Below, in pieces: positions 1 through 14,711 of a stretch of DNA of 64,000 nucleotides. Origin of the DNA: Rhea pennata (lineage: Eukaryota > Chordata > Aves > Rheiformes > Rheidae); NCBI RefSeq assembly GCF_028389875.1, contig NC_084666.1:28738308-28802307 (forward strand), given 5' to 3'. Under the pieces are notes generated by a model. It saw nothing but the letters and a program-made list of their open reading frames with translations, ran no database searches and was not told the origin of the DNA. The position numbers and the translations under genes are program-made. The number at the start of each line of letters is the position of its first letter. Positions within the stretch are counted from its first letter, which is position 1.

Positions 1-2339
1 TTGGGCCTTTCTTGGGGGTGGAAGGTGTGAAAGTTGTCCACCTTCTACACTTGCAAAATGAGGGGAAAAAAGGCAGATCCACATAGAAGGAATTGGTAAT
101 AGGAAGACAGCTAATCCTTTACTTGCCTTTGGTAACTGAAAGACAGGTAACTTGGTTTCCAGGACAAGTTTTAGTGGCTAGACCAAGGGGGAGATGCTTG
201 GTCTCAGCTCTGCTGGCCTGGGCAGCGTGTTTGTAGGTGCCCAACAGAGTTTACAACAGCTTTGGCTTGTGTAAGCAAGAAGCAGCTGTTTTCCTGCAAC
301 GTCTCACTGTAACACTGAGCTTGATTAAACTGTGAATTCAGTTTAATTTTTGTTGCTTGCGTTGCTATCTGAGACAACTAAGATAGCACCTTAACTGGTG
401 GATAATAGTGGGGCTCTGTTAATTGCTGGAGGCTAAGACCTCCTGCTTATGGAAACAGCCATTATTTGTCTGATTTTAATCGGATCAGCTCTTTTCTGAC
501 TGCTATCAGTATTACCAGTGAAGAAAAAAATTTGCACATTTAACACTGCCCCTCAATTTATACTGGGTTATTGCTGGGATTTGCTGGTCCAAACCCCTCA
601 AGCTACACAGATCAATATCAGGATTTTGTATCTCAAGCCTCTGTTTACATGCACCAGGTCTCTGCATGGTACAATTACACAACTCAAGAAATCTTTCCTC
701 ATTTAATCCCCAAATCTATCTTTTCATGTTATTTACCTAACAGGGCTGACCTGCAATCATTCCAGTTACGTCTGGAACGTCTCAGTGTCTAATAAGGCCT
801 TGACTCTTGGTAAACTATCAAGAATTTGGGACTTTGAAACAGAACAGTTTCTTTTTCTTCTCCTAGTTTGCATATGGAATCAGTGCTGTAGTACTTTGTT
901 TTATGAGGCCAATAAATTAAAACTTTCTTTCTATTTTCTATGGAAAGACAAAAAGTTGTTATTATTCTTGCAAAACCACATTAAACAGAAAGCAACAGCA
1001 ACCAGAATATTGCTGACATTGCTTAATGAAAGCCAGAGCTTTCCAGTGGAAAACGCGCTGAGAAGGACAGCTTCAATTAGAGGAAAGGAGAGATTAAAGA
1101 CCTTTCATTTATACAAGTGAGGGAAGGAATGTGAAAGAATGGGTTTGAAGAAGGGTCTAATTGAAGGATAAAATGGAAACGGTAAATGACTTACGATAAG
1201 ATCAGTAAGCAGAGACAGTGCAGCCAATATTGCTAGGAATATCTGTAGAAGTTCATAAAATCCCTTAAAGCCAGTTCAATCTGGAACAGGCAGATTCAGA
1301 GGAAATATCTCAAGAATTGTGAACATGTAGGAACCCTATTGGATGAAGACAAAAGATTTGAAAAAGAAGAATGTCTGCAGTTTCAAAAGAACAATTGAGT
1401 ATTTTTCACATTAAAAAAGTATGTATTGAAATGGGAGGAGAGTTGGGAAGACCAAGGCCTTTTTTCTAAAAGCAGGAATGAATTTGGTGGCATTTATACT
1501 CTGAAGACGCACCAGCAATCACATAAAGTTGGTTATTTCAACAGAGAGAATTTGCAGACTCTCTCAAACTTGAAACTACTATAACTATGTAGCATATTTC
1601 TTCTTAACACATTACATAAAGGAGCTTTCACTTAGACAAGTATGCTTTTAATTATTTAAATTGTTAATTCAACCAGAGACTAAGAACAAGGGTAGGGGGG
1701 AGGAAAGCAGGATGAAGGAAATTATTTCAGCTTCAAAGAATGTTCAGCTGCACTAACAACAAAAGAAACATGATACCAAAAAGAGGAGGTTTTCTGCAAA
1801 GAATTCCTCATTCTTCCTAGGTTTTTCATTACAATTTAAACAGCTGAACCTTTACGTTTGTAGCTTCTCTGGCTTTAAAGCAGGGCTATCTGAGGTTGTG
1901 TTGATCAGGACCTCTGGAGGCCCTATCTGTCCCCACAGCCTGGTTGTCCTTGCTGATCGTGTCCCCGATGCTGCCAGGCCGCTGGCCACATTGCAGAACG
2001 GCTCCATCTGCGCTATCTGCCACATTTCTTCCAATGCGGTCTTTTTTTACCACTCACTGCTTGACTACTGTCAGTGGGTAACTGCTATCATTTTTTGCAG
2101 CTAATATTGCCATCTCCTGCCAGTGATCCTTTTATTTGTTCTGTGGTCTCCCTGACTGTATCTGTCCTCTTGAGATGCCATATATTTCCCCGTTCTTTTC
2201 TCTCTGTGCTCTTAAAAACCATGAGCCCCATCTTTGCACCGCACGCTTGTCCTTGTTGCTTGTTCCTTCCCCTGCCTACGCTTATTCCACCACCTTGTTT
2301 CTATCTCAGCTATTAGAAGTGCTGAGGCTAGCACTGTAC

Positions 2340-2398
2340 GCATACATACATGCATATCTATCCATATTTATGTATGCATGTAAATGTGTATGTATGTA
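2340..2398. repeat. Degenerate ACAT/ATGT simple repeat with internal inverted symmetry
   Basis: The segment begins with CATACATACATGCATA and ends with TATGCATG...GTATGTATGTA, so the left half is roughly the reverse complement of the right half. It is a degenerate tetranucleotide microsatellite able to form a hairpin. No coding meaning is visible. Confidence 0.6.
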
Positions 2399-5300
2399 AT
2401 CTATCTACCACCTTGCTGCCCCTTTCTGAAGGCAGATAACTTCCACGCTGGGTGCCTGGCCGTGCACAGCCCCATGCCATGGTGGAACAAGGGGAACTTG
2501 CCCCTGAAAAGGAAGGGTATTGCAGGTCAGTCCTCAGAAAAACAAGGAGAAGTATGCGAAGAAGCTTGGTTGGCGCCTGCCTGTACTTTGTCTAGCTCTT
2601 CCCACTGCCCAGGGTCCATTTATTTTAGTAGTACTTAAAACCTCTTTAAAGTATTTATAAATCTTTATTGGGTGTTTCTAAGAGACACGCATAATATAAT
2701 TAGTCTAACAGTAAATCTGCTATGATGTGTTTATAAATGTAGGTTTTAGCTTCTCTGGAAAGTTTAGAATTTCCTTTCGAACAATGTAAGTTTACATAGA
2801 GGTAGAAATGCAAACCAGAAGAGCTAGTTTGTTGCGGGAGAGGGTCTGTTTTCACCTGAAGTCAGTGAACCTGGAGTTACATCCTTAGCGGAGGATTATT
2901 GACGCTGTGGTTCCTCTTTGGGTCAAACTCTGTCCTGGTGAGGCACTAGGTTTCCACTGCAGCAGTAGAGCTATGCACAGCTAACCAAATTAATTGGCCC
3001 TGTTAAACAACAAGATACGTTTGTCCAAGCTGAATTGTACACTGATGTGATTTTTAACTGAGCTGCTTAGCTTCCTTGGTACAGCTCTGTGGCACGTAGC
3101 CATGCTCTCATTGACCTACATAAAATGACTAGTTACTGTTGCCATTTTTTCACAGTGTGGTAAGCTAATGCCAAAGATTTACTTGAGGAACTTAGAATCC
3201 TCGTCATGATGTACAAGGCAGCCCAGAGCTGCCCTCCATTTATACCTACCTCTGGTTGACTCTGGAAACCTACCCAGCTACCTACCTACCACTGTCCTTT
3301 ACACACACTCCAGATAGGTGATTTCTGCCTCTTTTCTTCTTGAGGACATTTAGTTTGATTAATGTTCTGAAATGTGAAGTAATGCGATGCATAAAGACAA
3401 TCTAAATTTAAATTGCTGCAATAACTGCAGTCACTCTCTGTTCAGACAGGTAGATCCATCCACTACTAGGCAGGGGACGTGGAAGATGTCCAGCCCTTTT
3501 TGCTCACCATAATGGGTGACCTAGCAGAGGGAGATGAGTGATACCTTCCTGTTGGTATGAAGGTCAGCAGTGCGATTGCTCATGAGTTTTTCCAGAAATA
3601 CCTTTTGCACTTTCGTACTGACTTACAAACTAGAAAAATTTCAAAAGTTCTTTGATCACGATCAGAAAACATTTCTGTGATCTTAAACTTCTGTGGGCTG
3701 GAGAAAGTGATTTCCTAGGCAACTCTGACCAGAGCAATGTCATTATGCCCTTCCATCACCTCCATCCTGCACACCACAGTGCAGCGATCCTAGAGAAGTG
3801 TGGCTCTCTCAAGCAAAATCCTGTGTAGGCAAGAGCTGTCACTCATGTAACCTCCTTTGCTCAGGCCTGGGTTTAAGATCACAGAATAGTTGCCTTGGTT
3901 GCAGGCTGTTGTGACATCAAGTATCCAGCATATCTGAGCAAACACGCAAGGAATTTGTGAGGCTCCTGCTCTGTGCCATGCTCTTCTATGAGCTTTCTCT
4001 GTCAGCCTTCAACACCCAATGCATTCCTTATGGTATATTTTATACTAAGTTTGTCCCCTGCTCAAATAAATTAAAAAAATGGCTATTACAGAGTTTGTTT
4101 ATGCTCATCCGTTCCTCAGTCACTGAAGATGCAAAATGTGCAGTGAAGAGACAGTTGTTGCTATTTTATATAAAATGTGTGCATGTACCCGTGCTTCTGC
4201 TCTGTTAAAATAACTGCTCGAGTGACTGTGAGGAGAGGCTTCATTGTGATATATGTAATATAAATACGCCTTTAGAAACTGCAGCTTGGACAGCCAGCTT
4301 TGAAATTGTAATGAACCAGATTCTGCCCACGTTGTATGAACTGATTCTTCAGCTTTTACTTTGTTTAGACAAGGAACTGTTGAAGGTATCTTTTAACGTG
4401 AGCAAGGGTGGTGGAAATGGCTACCTTCTCAAAAGGGTCAGCATGGCCCTGCTTCCCAAAGTTGCCACTGATGTGGCTTCTGAAATAGTCATTACATCAG
4501 TCATTTCATAGATACCTATCTTAAAAAACTGGCCTCAAGACTCAGCATCTTTTCTAAAGCTCTTCTTAGGAATAAGGGGGTTTGGGGAAGGCATTTATCA
4601 AAATGAGGGAAAGACTGATCTGTACAGGGGAAGGCTATTTGTTCCTGTGGAAAGCACATGATTTCAGGCAACTAGAATAACGGTTGTATTGCTATTTCAT
4701 ATTTTTGAGTATTTTGAATGTAAAAATAAGTTGTTAAAACCTCAGGGTATTGTACATGATGTTAGAAAATGTGTTTTTAAATTTTTAATGGAGAATAGTT
4801 TGTACTTCAGATGGAAATTAAGTAGAAAGCAATGACAATTTCAGTTGATATGTAATAAGGTCTTACAGAAAGAGGGAGAATGGTTTAAGACAAGCATTTG
4901 GAGTGGAGTAGATGGAACAGGGTAAAGATGTTGGTGACATGCCTAGGTAATTTATACCCTAGTGGGGGCAGAATAGTAAAGACTATGGCATCTGAGACTA
5001 ATGCAATTCTGGGCCTCCTGCTGAGATCCAAAGTCCTGCTTTTGAGGAATGAGCAGAAATGAAATCTTGTGCAGCACTATGGCAACCATCACCAGGGATA
5101 CCATCACAGATCTGAAACATGTTTATCCAGAAGAATTACAAGTCACAGAGTGGGATGATGAACTTGGAAATGGTATTTTAAAAGTAAAAACATTGTCACC
5201 TGGTAATAGCAGTGCTTAAGAAATGTGACACTTGGACATCTTAATGAAACAAAACTGTTTTTAAAGAGATACTGCAGTGAATATCTCTGAGAAATGAGTA

Positions 5301-6205
5301 AAACTGAGAGATCTGTATCTGCAGAATATCTGTATACAAGAGAACTGGGCATTCTGCAAGAGAGAAGCCAGACCAACAAGGCTACAGGAACTAGGCAGAG
5401 ATCTTTAATCAAACACAAATTAAAAAAAAATGAAATCAATAATCACAAAAATGTTTTATGGTCCTTCATAAAACCAACGCATGCTGACATCCACAGTTTG
5501 TGGGTGAGGCAAATTCCACTGTATGTAGCATGGTTCACGTGGATAGGGTTCAGCTGAGATAATATCATATTTGGCAGAAGTGGAAACCATCGCCAACTCT
5601 TATTTCTTTTTTCTTTTAAAGAGGGAAGTGGGAATTGTCACATTATCTATTTCTGGATATATCACTGTGATCTATTACATTAGCCAATTCATCTATTTGT
5701 TTCAAGTTTCTTTTTGTTAAAGGAAATCTATGCTTGCTAGGCTGTTATGAGGATGAGCTATTTATCATTTATGCATATGAAATGTTGATTTACAAGGTGT
5801 TATATAACATAATTTGTTGGCATGCTGCACAATCAATATTTTTTATCATGTGTCTTGAATGCTTTTATCTTCCACCTATTCTGTCCCTGAGTCGTCTTGT
5901 TTCCATGAGTTTCTCCAGTTTCATGCAGTTCTTGATGACACTGTCTACCTACATATTCGTATTCTGTAGAGATATAGAGAAAGACAGTGTTATCCTTTGC
6001 TCATGCTGAATGGCACCTGAATTCCTAAGTGATCCTGTAAGAACAATAGCTCATAGTAGTATTCTCTCTGAAAAAAATGTTTCTGAATCTGGCAGTCAGG
6101 CTAGGTTGAGATCCAAGGTTTACTGGTAGTTAGGTGGTTTCAGACTCCTTCCCCTTTTCTCCAGGTGTATAAATGCCCACCAACCTCTGCAGGTGCTTCA
6201 GTAAG

Positions 6206-6248
6206 GGAAAAAAAAAAAAGAAAGAAAGAAAGAAAAGAAAGAAAGAAA
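6206..6248 (+). repeat. (GAAA)n polypurine microsatellite
   Basis: An A12 tract is followed by GAAA units repeated about eight times with one interruption. It is a pure polypurine run of about 43 bases. It also produces artefactual Lys/Arg-rich and Phe/Ser-rich short frames in the flanking sequence. Confidence 0.9.
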
Positions 6249-9200
6249 TCCCAGGATCCCACAAGTCCCCAGCTGGTGCTGCCTGGCTCCCCCATGAAGC
6301 AGAAGAGAGTTAGTGTCCAAGACCACAGCAGAAACACCCTGCTAGTGTCCTTGCCAGACTGGGGTCAGCTCTGGCTCTCTGCTTGTCCCCAGGCCCACCA
6401 GGAACAGAAACAAGATTGCAGCCTGTATTGCTGTTAATCAGGAGTATGCAAAGCACCCTAAATCAGAAAAAATACTTCTTTTGTTTGGGATTTGAGAGAA
6501 ACTAGCAATGCTTTTGTAGTAGTGTCTAGTCCACATTTTTTTAATAACAGAAATGACAAAAGAAAAGACACAAATTATCACAGAGAGATTCCCTTTCAAT
6601 CTCAATAATATTGACATCATTTTCTTAGCTGCTTTTTTGGTTCTGATATTGTCAGCATGATGTTTGTCTCCAAATATGACATCAAACCATTCTATAATGC
6701 TTATATATTGGCTTATGGCTTAAGTAAGGCTATGTTTAACATTACTCTTCACTATTTTTGGCAGAAATACGTCACTGCCATTTGGAGACTGGCACAAATT
6801 CAATCACCCTTTCAGTGGATGCATACCTTAGGCAGATTAAACTAACTACTATCCATTGTAGAAGAGCATTTTGGATTAAAATGGTTCAGATGAGTTCAAT
6901 ATCAAGAAACTCAGTCATTCATTACAGCTGATATTTTTAGTTTTATTGGTATTGCATCCTTAACTTTTCAAAAATCCACCCAGGTTGGAGGGGATTATTT
7001 TCTTTAGCCCAGCTTTTCTTAATGCTGAACACATAGCCATTTAAGATTGAATTCATTCAGGAGAAGGGAGTGGTATTATTTATTTTGCCTCTAACATTTT
7101 GTCCTGCATTTCAAATTCCTTAGTTTTTTTTCAAGTCCTCACTGACTCGTGTAATACATACTTCAGGCGCTGGCACCCACTTGCTCTGTCGTGGAGGGTC
7201 CGGGTGCTAAGTGAGCTCTTTTGAGCTAGGAGAGTTGCTGGTGCTGCTGGTTTCACCTTCTCCACGTGAAGGGGTGGTGTCTTTTCTCCCACCAGCCCCA
7301 GCCCTTGCCAGCTAGGACAGGCAGCAGCTGCAGCCCCCTCACGGGCGATGCAGCAGCACCCCAGGATGACATCCCCTCTGCTTCCCTGGGGCACTTATGT
7401 CCACATCCTTATGCAGCAGTTTATTCTGTATGATGGACAAGTCTGATATTTTTTCCCTAGCTTATAAAGATTAAGAAAAATAGGAAAACCTCTCCTAATT
7501 ATTCAATGTAATAGTTATAAAGACAGAGCTTATTTCTAGATGGATGCAGTTATAGTTTACCCTGTACCTGTGCATCTACCAAATACAACTCAACTGTACT
7601 GCCATATATATCAGAAGAAGTGTCTATATATAAAAAAGAACCTCCTAATGCAGGAGTTTTCAGCGTGTATTGGTGAAGAAAAGCTGCAGCTCTAACATAA
7701 ATGTTTTTTGAAATCCCATCTCATGCTGTATTACCAGCAGAAGAAACAACTGTGCTTGTTAGGTATGCGATACAGATACTCTTTGCAATATCTAATCACG
7801 TAGACATAGGTATGGTGGATTCTTTATTTTACTTCTACAGGTTTCTGCAAGAAAAATCACAGAGCTACACCTTTCTACTGAGTTGCAAAAGAGTAATGCA
7901 GAAACTTCAATCTCTCTTCTTAGTAATTTTTTAACCCATTTTTAGTACAAAGAAGAAAATAAGAGGGCTAGATGATTTTTTTCATGATACGTAAGAAAAT
8001 ATTCTTTGGAACAGTTGTTCCCCCCACCTCCGATGGCTATGTATAACTTATGTTTGTTCAGAAAAGACAGCTAACAGTGATAGGCTGGTTTTCATTTGGT
8101 GAAAATCAGCAAGTTTTGACTGCTTCTGGTAGAGTTACCCAGCCTATTTCAGCAAGAAATTTGGCTCCTTAGATTCTACACATTCTCCATGCTTGGAGAT
8201 ATGTGCCAGAATCAGCATGCTGCTGGACAGTCCTGGTCAGATGGACCACAAGATGCAGGAGACATGGGTAACCATCTGTGCTCAAGCCCTTTTCCTTTCC
8301 CTCACCCCACGTCTCCAGGGCTGCTTTCTCAGAACAAAATAGGCAAGGCAAAAACTTCTGAAGTAGCTCAAAGTATGTTGGTGCTGGGGAAAAACTCAAG
8401 TGTCCTTCTTCCTTCCTGTAAAGATTAGAAAGCATTGATGTTCAAGTTCACCTTGGCTGAAATTTTCCGTAGTAAATTGCAACTAGAAGAGGAAGGCATC
8501 TGTGGGTCTGTGAGAGACTTCTGAATACAAGGGGTTGTAATGGAATGTGAGGGACATAAAATGGACTAACTCTTCTTTTGATGGGCTTCAAACATTGCAA
8601 TCTGGATGCAATCTTTTAGCTTCTGTTTAACTTAACCATTCATTTCATTTGACTCTGTCAGCTAAGGTATGATTGGACTACAAAGGCATCTTAGTTTAAG
8701 AGCTCATTCTGCTAGGAGGTGCTCACTGGAAAAAACAAGGAATTAAAAGCAGTATTTAGTTTGCTTGTGAAGTACTGTGAAGCTCACAGACTGAGTTAGA
8801 ACTTATGGAAGGAGCCACGATGAGACAGAAATAGTGTTATGAACTTCGAACTGGGCAAAATTGTGGTTAAAATCTATGTGGGGGTCTGTATCATAGAAAA
8901 GAAGTATAGAAACTTAATATCTTGATTTTTCCAAGTTTAACTGCATATTGACCAATGACAATATTCTGAAATTTAGGTAGAAAGCTGTTAATGTAGCATT
9001 TGAGTAAAGCACTTTCGGCTAGTACCTTAAATTTACTACTATGCCCACTGAAATAAACAGCGCTGAAGAGTGCGTATGACACATACTCTGAAGTCGTTTG
9101 AGACCAGAAGACCATCTACTCCATTTTCGCACGCCAACACTGACCAGGCCTAGGCCTGAAGCTTTATTAGTGCAGCCTCAACTCAAAACGTATTGAAGTC

Positions 9201-12200
9201 AAAGGAAAGATTCCGTGTTGACTTGAAAAAGGAGCAGAAGCAAATCATATAAGCCAATTTGCAATACCCACGAAACAACTAAGGTAATTTATATTAATCT
9301 AAGTTAACATAAAAATAGCCCAAAAAGCTGTATGAATTATAATAACAGTTTTGCCTGTAAAAGCATTTATATATCTCACCATGACTTTTGTCTTTCCACT
9401 GCTGTGCTCTGTGGTAGACACTTTGATCCTAAAATGCTGGTGGTATCATTTAGTTGAAGTTTCAGCCCTTTTCTGAGGCTCTGGTGCCAACAAATGCAAC
9501 CAGGAACCGTGATAACTGCCTTAGGGCCTGGGCTCCCTAATCCCCCTACCCGGGCAAGGCTGGAAAGGCAAATTGGCCAGAGGACAACGTGGAAGAGGGT
9601 GACTTGGCTGTGCTTAGCCAGAGCTGGGAGTTAGGAGCTCGGGGTTTTATTGCTTCTGGGTCCCTCATGCATTGTGCTACTCCAGTGAAGCACTTTGCCT
9701 GGAGGAACGTAAAGAGCTTTTGTATCCTTGAGAAAGAGCATGTTAATGTAGCTCCAGAGGTAACCTCAACCGTCCCAAGGGGAGGAGGAAAGGCTCACAT
9801 TTCCCCAAAATTGCATATGGAAGAGTGTAGACTTCCTGCCATTTACATGGGTCTGAAAAGAAGACTTTCCTCTTCCTCTTATTCTAAAGGGCATGATAGC
9901 TTTTTTTAAAAAAAGTCTAATTAATGAAATAACGACTGTGATATGAGAGGTTTATATTGTATGTACACTGTCAAAATAAAAACTTTTGTGCCTTTATATG
10001 TTGCTATAGAGATGCATACAAAAGGCCTTTGTAGGAGACATTTTGAGTAGTTTAAAAGCAAGTGATTTATGTGATTAATGCCAAAAGGATTATAAAATAA
10101 TTAAAGAATATGCATCAATTTCAGTTTAACTGTTAGGTTCTGTATGGTATGATATTGGAGACTGGAAATTTGCAGAGATGATGAGAGATCAAGGCAACAG
10201 CATGAGAGATTCAGGAGGAAAAGAGTTATTAGGGTGTGTACCCTTCTACCAGAAGAAAGGCAGCATGAAAATATATTTGAGTATTTTGCGATGGTGTAAC
10301 ACATGCTTGTTCAAAATTCTCTGTTCCCAACTGTAAAGAAAGCCCTCCATCAACTAGACCCTTGATTGAAAACTTAAGTAATTGTTCTTATACCAGCAGC
10401 TTGTATACAGGTTGTTCTTACACAGGTCCTTTTATTAAGGCTAAAAGGGAGCGGATGAAAATACTGACCTCTGATTCACCAGGTGATTCACGATGAGTCA
10501 CACTTCTCTTGCATCTGACCTTTCCACGAGGAACTTGGCTCTTCTTTGTCTTCTTTGTGCAGGAAAAACTGTCGGAACGCTTATAACTTGAGGAAATCCA
10601 TTGTGAACTGTCAAGGTCCAACATTTCCACACTACATGTTCAGTGTAGTAACATGCACTTAGTTGCAAGTGTTATACGTCTGCTTGCAGCTAGCAAACAC
10701 CTAGCTACCAGCTGTCCTAGCCAGTTCTCCAACACAACGGGATAATAACTGCCCACGTTCACTTCAGTGAATGGCATAAAGTCCTTGTAATGTGTAAAAG
10801 GCAGGATTTCTTTTCCATCTGTTCATGTGTACCAAATACTGCATGAATTTAGATAATGATAATTAATACCATTTGGGGGTTATTTGGATTTGGAGGTCTG
10901 GTTTTTGCTCCTCTTTCATTCAGCCATGCTCATCAGTGCCTTGCTCTGTTTCACCCACTGGCAATTGGGATTATTTGAGGCATGGGGAGTTGCTTTGTCT
11001 GGCTTTTCGTTAAACTTGTGGCATGGAAGGATGGCAGCTTTTATCTGGGAGGGAGAAAAACAGTGTTAGCAACATCTCACAGAATTAAGAAAATACAGTT
11101 CCAATATGAATGAGATCAGTGCCAAAAGATATCTGCTTCCAAGGAAATAGACTATATTAGAGAAATAAAGTCAGTTTTCTCCTACTTCAGCTTTTCTGTT
11201 TTGATTAATAGTCCAAATGAATTATAATAATTCATGTATATATAAATATATAAACTATCTATATAAATAAAATAATTAAAATTGTTACAGTCCAGAGGAA
11301 ACAGCAGCAGGAGGAGAAGCTGCCACTGGAAAACAAGGAGCACACATGGTATTAAGAATAATCCTTGTTTAAAGGTGACAAGCAAATGATGCTAGATGCT
11401 CTCATTAGCATCGCAGAATACTCTGGAGGACGCAGATGCATGCCCTGAGCTCATGTCTGAGGTGGTCATCCGTCATTTCTTCCATCACTTTGTCAAGCAG
11501 ACCTCAAACCTGGGAGTGAGAATATAGCTTGTGTGTGAAAAAGTGTTGACTGGCAAGCAAGTAAAAGTGGATGATTATTTTACTGTTTTTTTAAAAAAAG
11601 TCCTTTTCACTTTTAAGTTCCTATGTTGTGCAACTATGTTATCTAATCCATCATAGCACCCATCAGGAAATTAAGCACAAGCTAGTCAGCTTTCACAGCT
11701 TGTAAATGGATCTCATCCATATGGCTTGTAAATCCCAGTTTGCACATTAGCAGTCCTAATGTGATTTTATTTGGGTCCCATGTGCTGCTTCTAAAGACAA
11801 GAAAGAAGCATCATTAGAGCTGTTTTATCAAACCCATAAAACTTGGAATTGATTTTAGACGTGGATCTGACCTTTCCCAAAGTCCGGGAATGTTGAGATC
11901 ATTATTTTAAGACTAAGAAGCCAAAGAATAAAGTCAACATTTGATAACTGTCTACAAGGAAAAATGCTGAGAAGTATAGAACATTTTCATGTCCCATAGC
12001 TGATATGGCTCAAAATGGAGCAACGGTGACTCTCCAGTGTAAGGATTTTGACTCTTTCTGTTCTAAAGGGCATCTCTCTGTTAAGCAAAAAAGAAAAAAA
12101 AAATCTGCATAGTCATACAGGTTTGTTTTGCTTGATTAAAGGAGTTGAAAGGTAAAATCCCTTCTTGTTTATATGTATGTTGTGTATGGAGAGGAAACAA

Positions 12201-14695
12201 AAGCAAATGATTACATTGCAATTAGATAGTAATTAGTGTTCAGCCAAATTATAAATATTTTCTATAAAAGCTCTTCTCTAATTTTGAAAACGAATAGCAG
12301 TCCTTTCTTCACTTCGTGCCCAGTGGAAGAGATCTGGTCATAACGGACATGGAAAAAGGAATGTCAGCTCTTTACACCATCAGCCCATCTCAGAAATAGC
12401 TGAGGATGGCTCGCTTCTGCATATTCGCTCGTGTTTGTTCGGGATCTAAAACAGGGTTTTTTTTGAAACCCTATCCAAAGATTTAGTGTTATTTCTCTGT
12501 TCCACCTTGTTTAAATGATCTGTGGCCAGAGTTTTTCACAAATATTCTATGTAATTTTTTCATTCTACATTTTGTTCTATTATTCCCACTTACAATCTGT
12601 ATAACATGAAATGGATGTTTTGCCTGATTCCAATTGGATTTCAAAAGAGAAACTTAGGTAGAAATCTGTCTGTAGCTCCAGACTCTACCCTCTGGCCCAG
12701 GCAAAGGCTTTTCTGTGGCGTGTAGCTGCTCTCTAGAGTACATTCATTTTCCCTGATCCTTCAAAACAAAAAATGCACAAAGTAATCTAGTAAAGGCAGC
12801 TCAGTCTTGTTCAGAGTCCTGAAAATACTTTCTATTTCTTAGAATCGTTATACATGTATCTCATCGTACATCTCATGGTGTACTCTGATGATTTTACTAT
12901 TTTGTATATAGAGAAATTATAAAGTTTAGCCAAGCGATCTAACTGCCTTGAAGTGCTTTGCTTCCAGTCACTTCAATAAACCATAATTTCCAACCCCTTT
13001 TTGTATTAGGGGCCTGGGGGAGCCCTGTGTTAGGCTGAAGGTCCCCTCCACACACATGGCTTCTCTACCTTTCCTAGCTGGTGTTAGGGAAGATGTCCCT
13101 AGACATCTGCATAATGAGCAGACATCCTTAGGGCTTGGTATCTTCCCTACCCCAATGGTATCTGCTTTGGCAGAGCTGGAGGCATTGGCGGTCTGAGCAT
13201 TGTGTGGGCCTCACAGCAGAACGAGGCCATAGGAAAAACAGGACACAACAACCCAAATGACAGCTCTCAGGAGGCAAGTAAAATAAATATATAAAATATT
13301 TATAAAATATAAAATTTTCTTTGCAAGGTCTGTTTTGTTTGTTAGCTTCCCTTGCACAAAGAAGTTTTAAAACTCCTCCTCCCCTCAGACAGAGAAATGC
13401 TCAGATGTCCATGTCTCCCAAGACACCCTGGCTGGTTCTGACCCAGAATTAATTATTTCTGCCTAAGGCTAGAGGGACTCAGTACGCAGACTGCTATTCT
13501 CAGTGACAAGCTAGCTCCTGAGTGGAGTTATACCCCTTCTTTAATTAAATTGCAGAGGAACATTTAAATTGTCCATATTGTCCTTTCTGCCTCTGGCCTT
13601 GCTGATGTGCTCTGGGCAGGAAGCAGAGCATCTTGCCATCGGACTCAGGGCAAGGGAGAAAGGAGAAGCGGGAACCCTCTTTCCTCTGTCCAGGAAAATA
13701 ATATCCATCCCAGCCAAGGGTTAAGCACCCATTTTTGTCCCACCAAGAGACCACAACCTCCTCTCATCTACTGATGGAGGGGGGTTTCATCGTAACAGAA
13801 ATCGAAGGTTAGAAATCAAGAGCTGGCCAAAGTCGCTGATCGTGCAAACAGCCACGTACTTGCTGAGTTCAGCAAGGCTCCCTGTCTGCTCCAGTGCACG
13901 TATGTCAGCTGGAAACCGGACTGAGCAGCAGTAGTGCATCAACCCAGTTAAAGAAGGTCCAGAATTTTGGTACAATAAACAAGAGAAATTAACCCAGGAA
14001 CCTCAGCCGAGGGCTCAGAGGTGTGTCATGAGCAAGCACAAAGCTGTGCAAGTGCAATCTTACCATACCTTTTCCAGAGAATCTCTTTTCTGTATGTATG
14101 TCCTTTAGTGCTTTTTCCAAGCATGCATTTTCTTCATTTAGCTTTTGGAAAACAAGAAATACTAAAAATCTCTGTCTTTGTTTTTGTCTTTTTCTTAAAC
14201 CTCCCTTGAAGGAACTGCAGTGTTGAGTGGATTCAGTGTTTTTATTAGGTCCTTTGTATCACTATTATTCCCTCCCCCATACCTTCCTGAAATACAGCTT
14301 TGCATTATAAATACTTACTTTAGCTAATATTTTTATTGTCATTGCTTTTACTATGCAAAATTAACTAGTTTGGGGTGAAAAGGCTGAAGTGATGGAACAT
14401 ATATTTCCACATCTACTGTGCAATTTGACTGTCATCAGACTTCTTGCCTCTCAGAAAATATTTTAGCAGGTAAAATTAGATTGAGAGTAGCTGTAGTTTG
14501 GCTCAAATAACTTCCTCTATCAGGACACTGCTAATAGACTTCATCAGCTTATAATGGTATCAAACCGTTTTGTTAGTTAAGTCTGCGACCTATTTCCTTC
14601 TTTCCCAGCTAAGGGAGGAAAGCTTAAAGTTTCTTTACTGGCTATAGAAAATATGCTTTGCAGCCAAAGCGGTAACTCATTTTTTTCTCACCATT

Positions 14696-14711
14696 AAAAA
14701 AAAAAAAAAAA
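14696..14711 (+). repeat. Poly(A) tract, 16 bases
   Basis: An uninterrupted A16 run in intergenic DNA. I saw no CR1 body or processed-gene copy directly upstream, so it is a mononucleotide repeat and not a recognisable retrocopy tail. Confidence 0.8.

Noticed and set aside
3868-3930. ATCACAGAATAG motif resembling a minus-strand CR1 tail
   Set aside because: Only about 12 bases agree, and the following GGAAGGGACC block of CR1 is absent.
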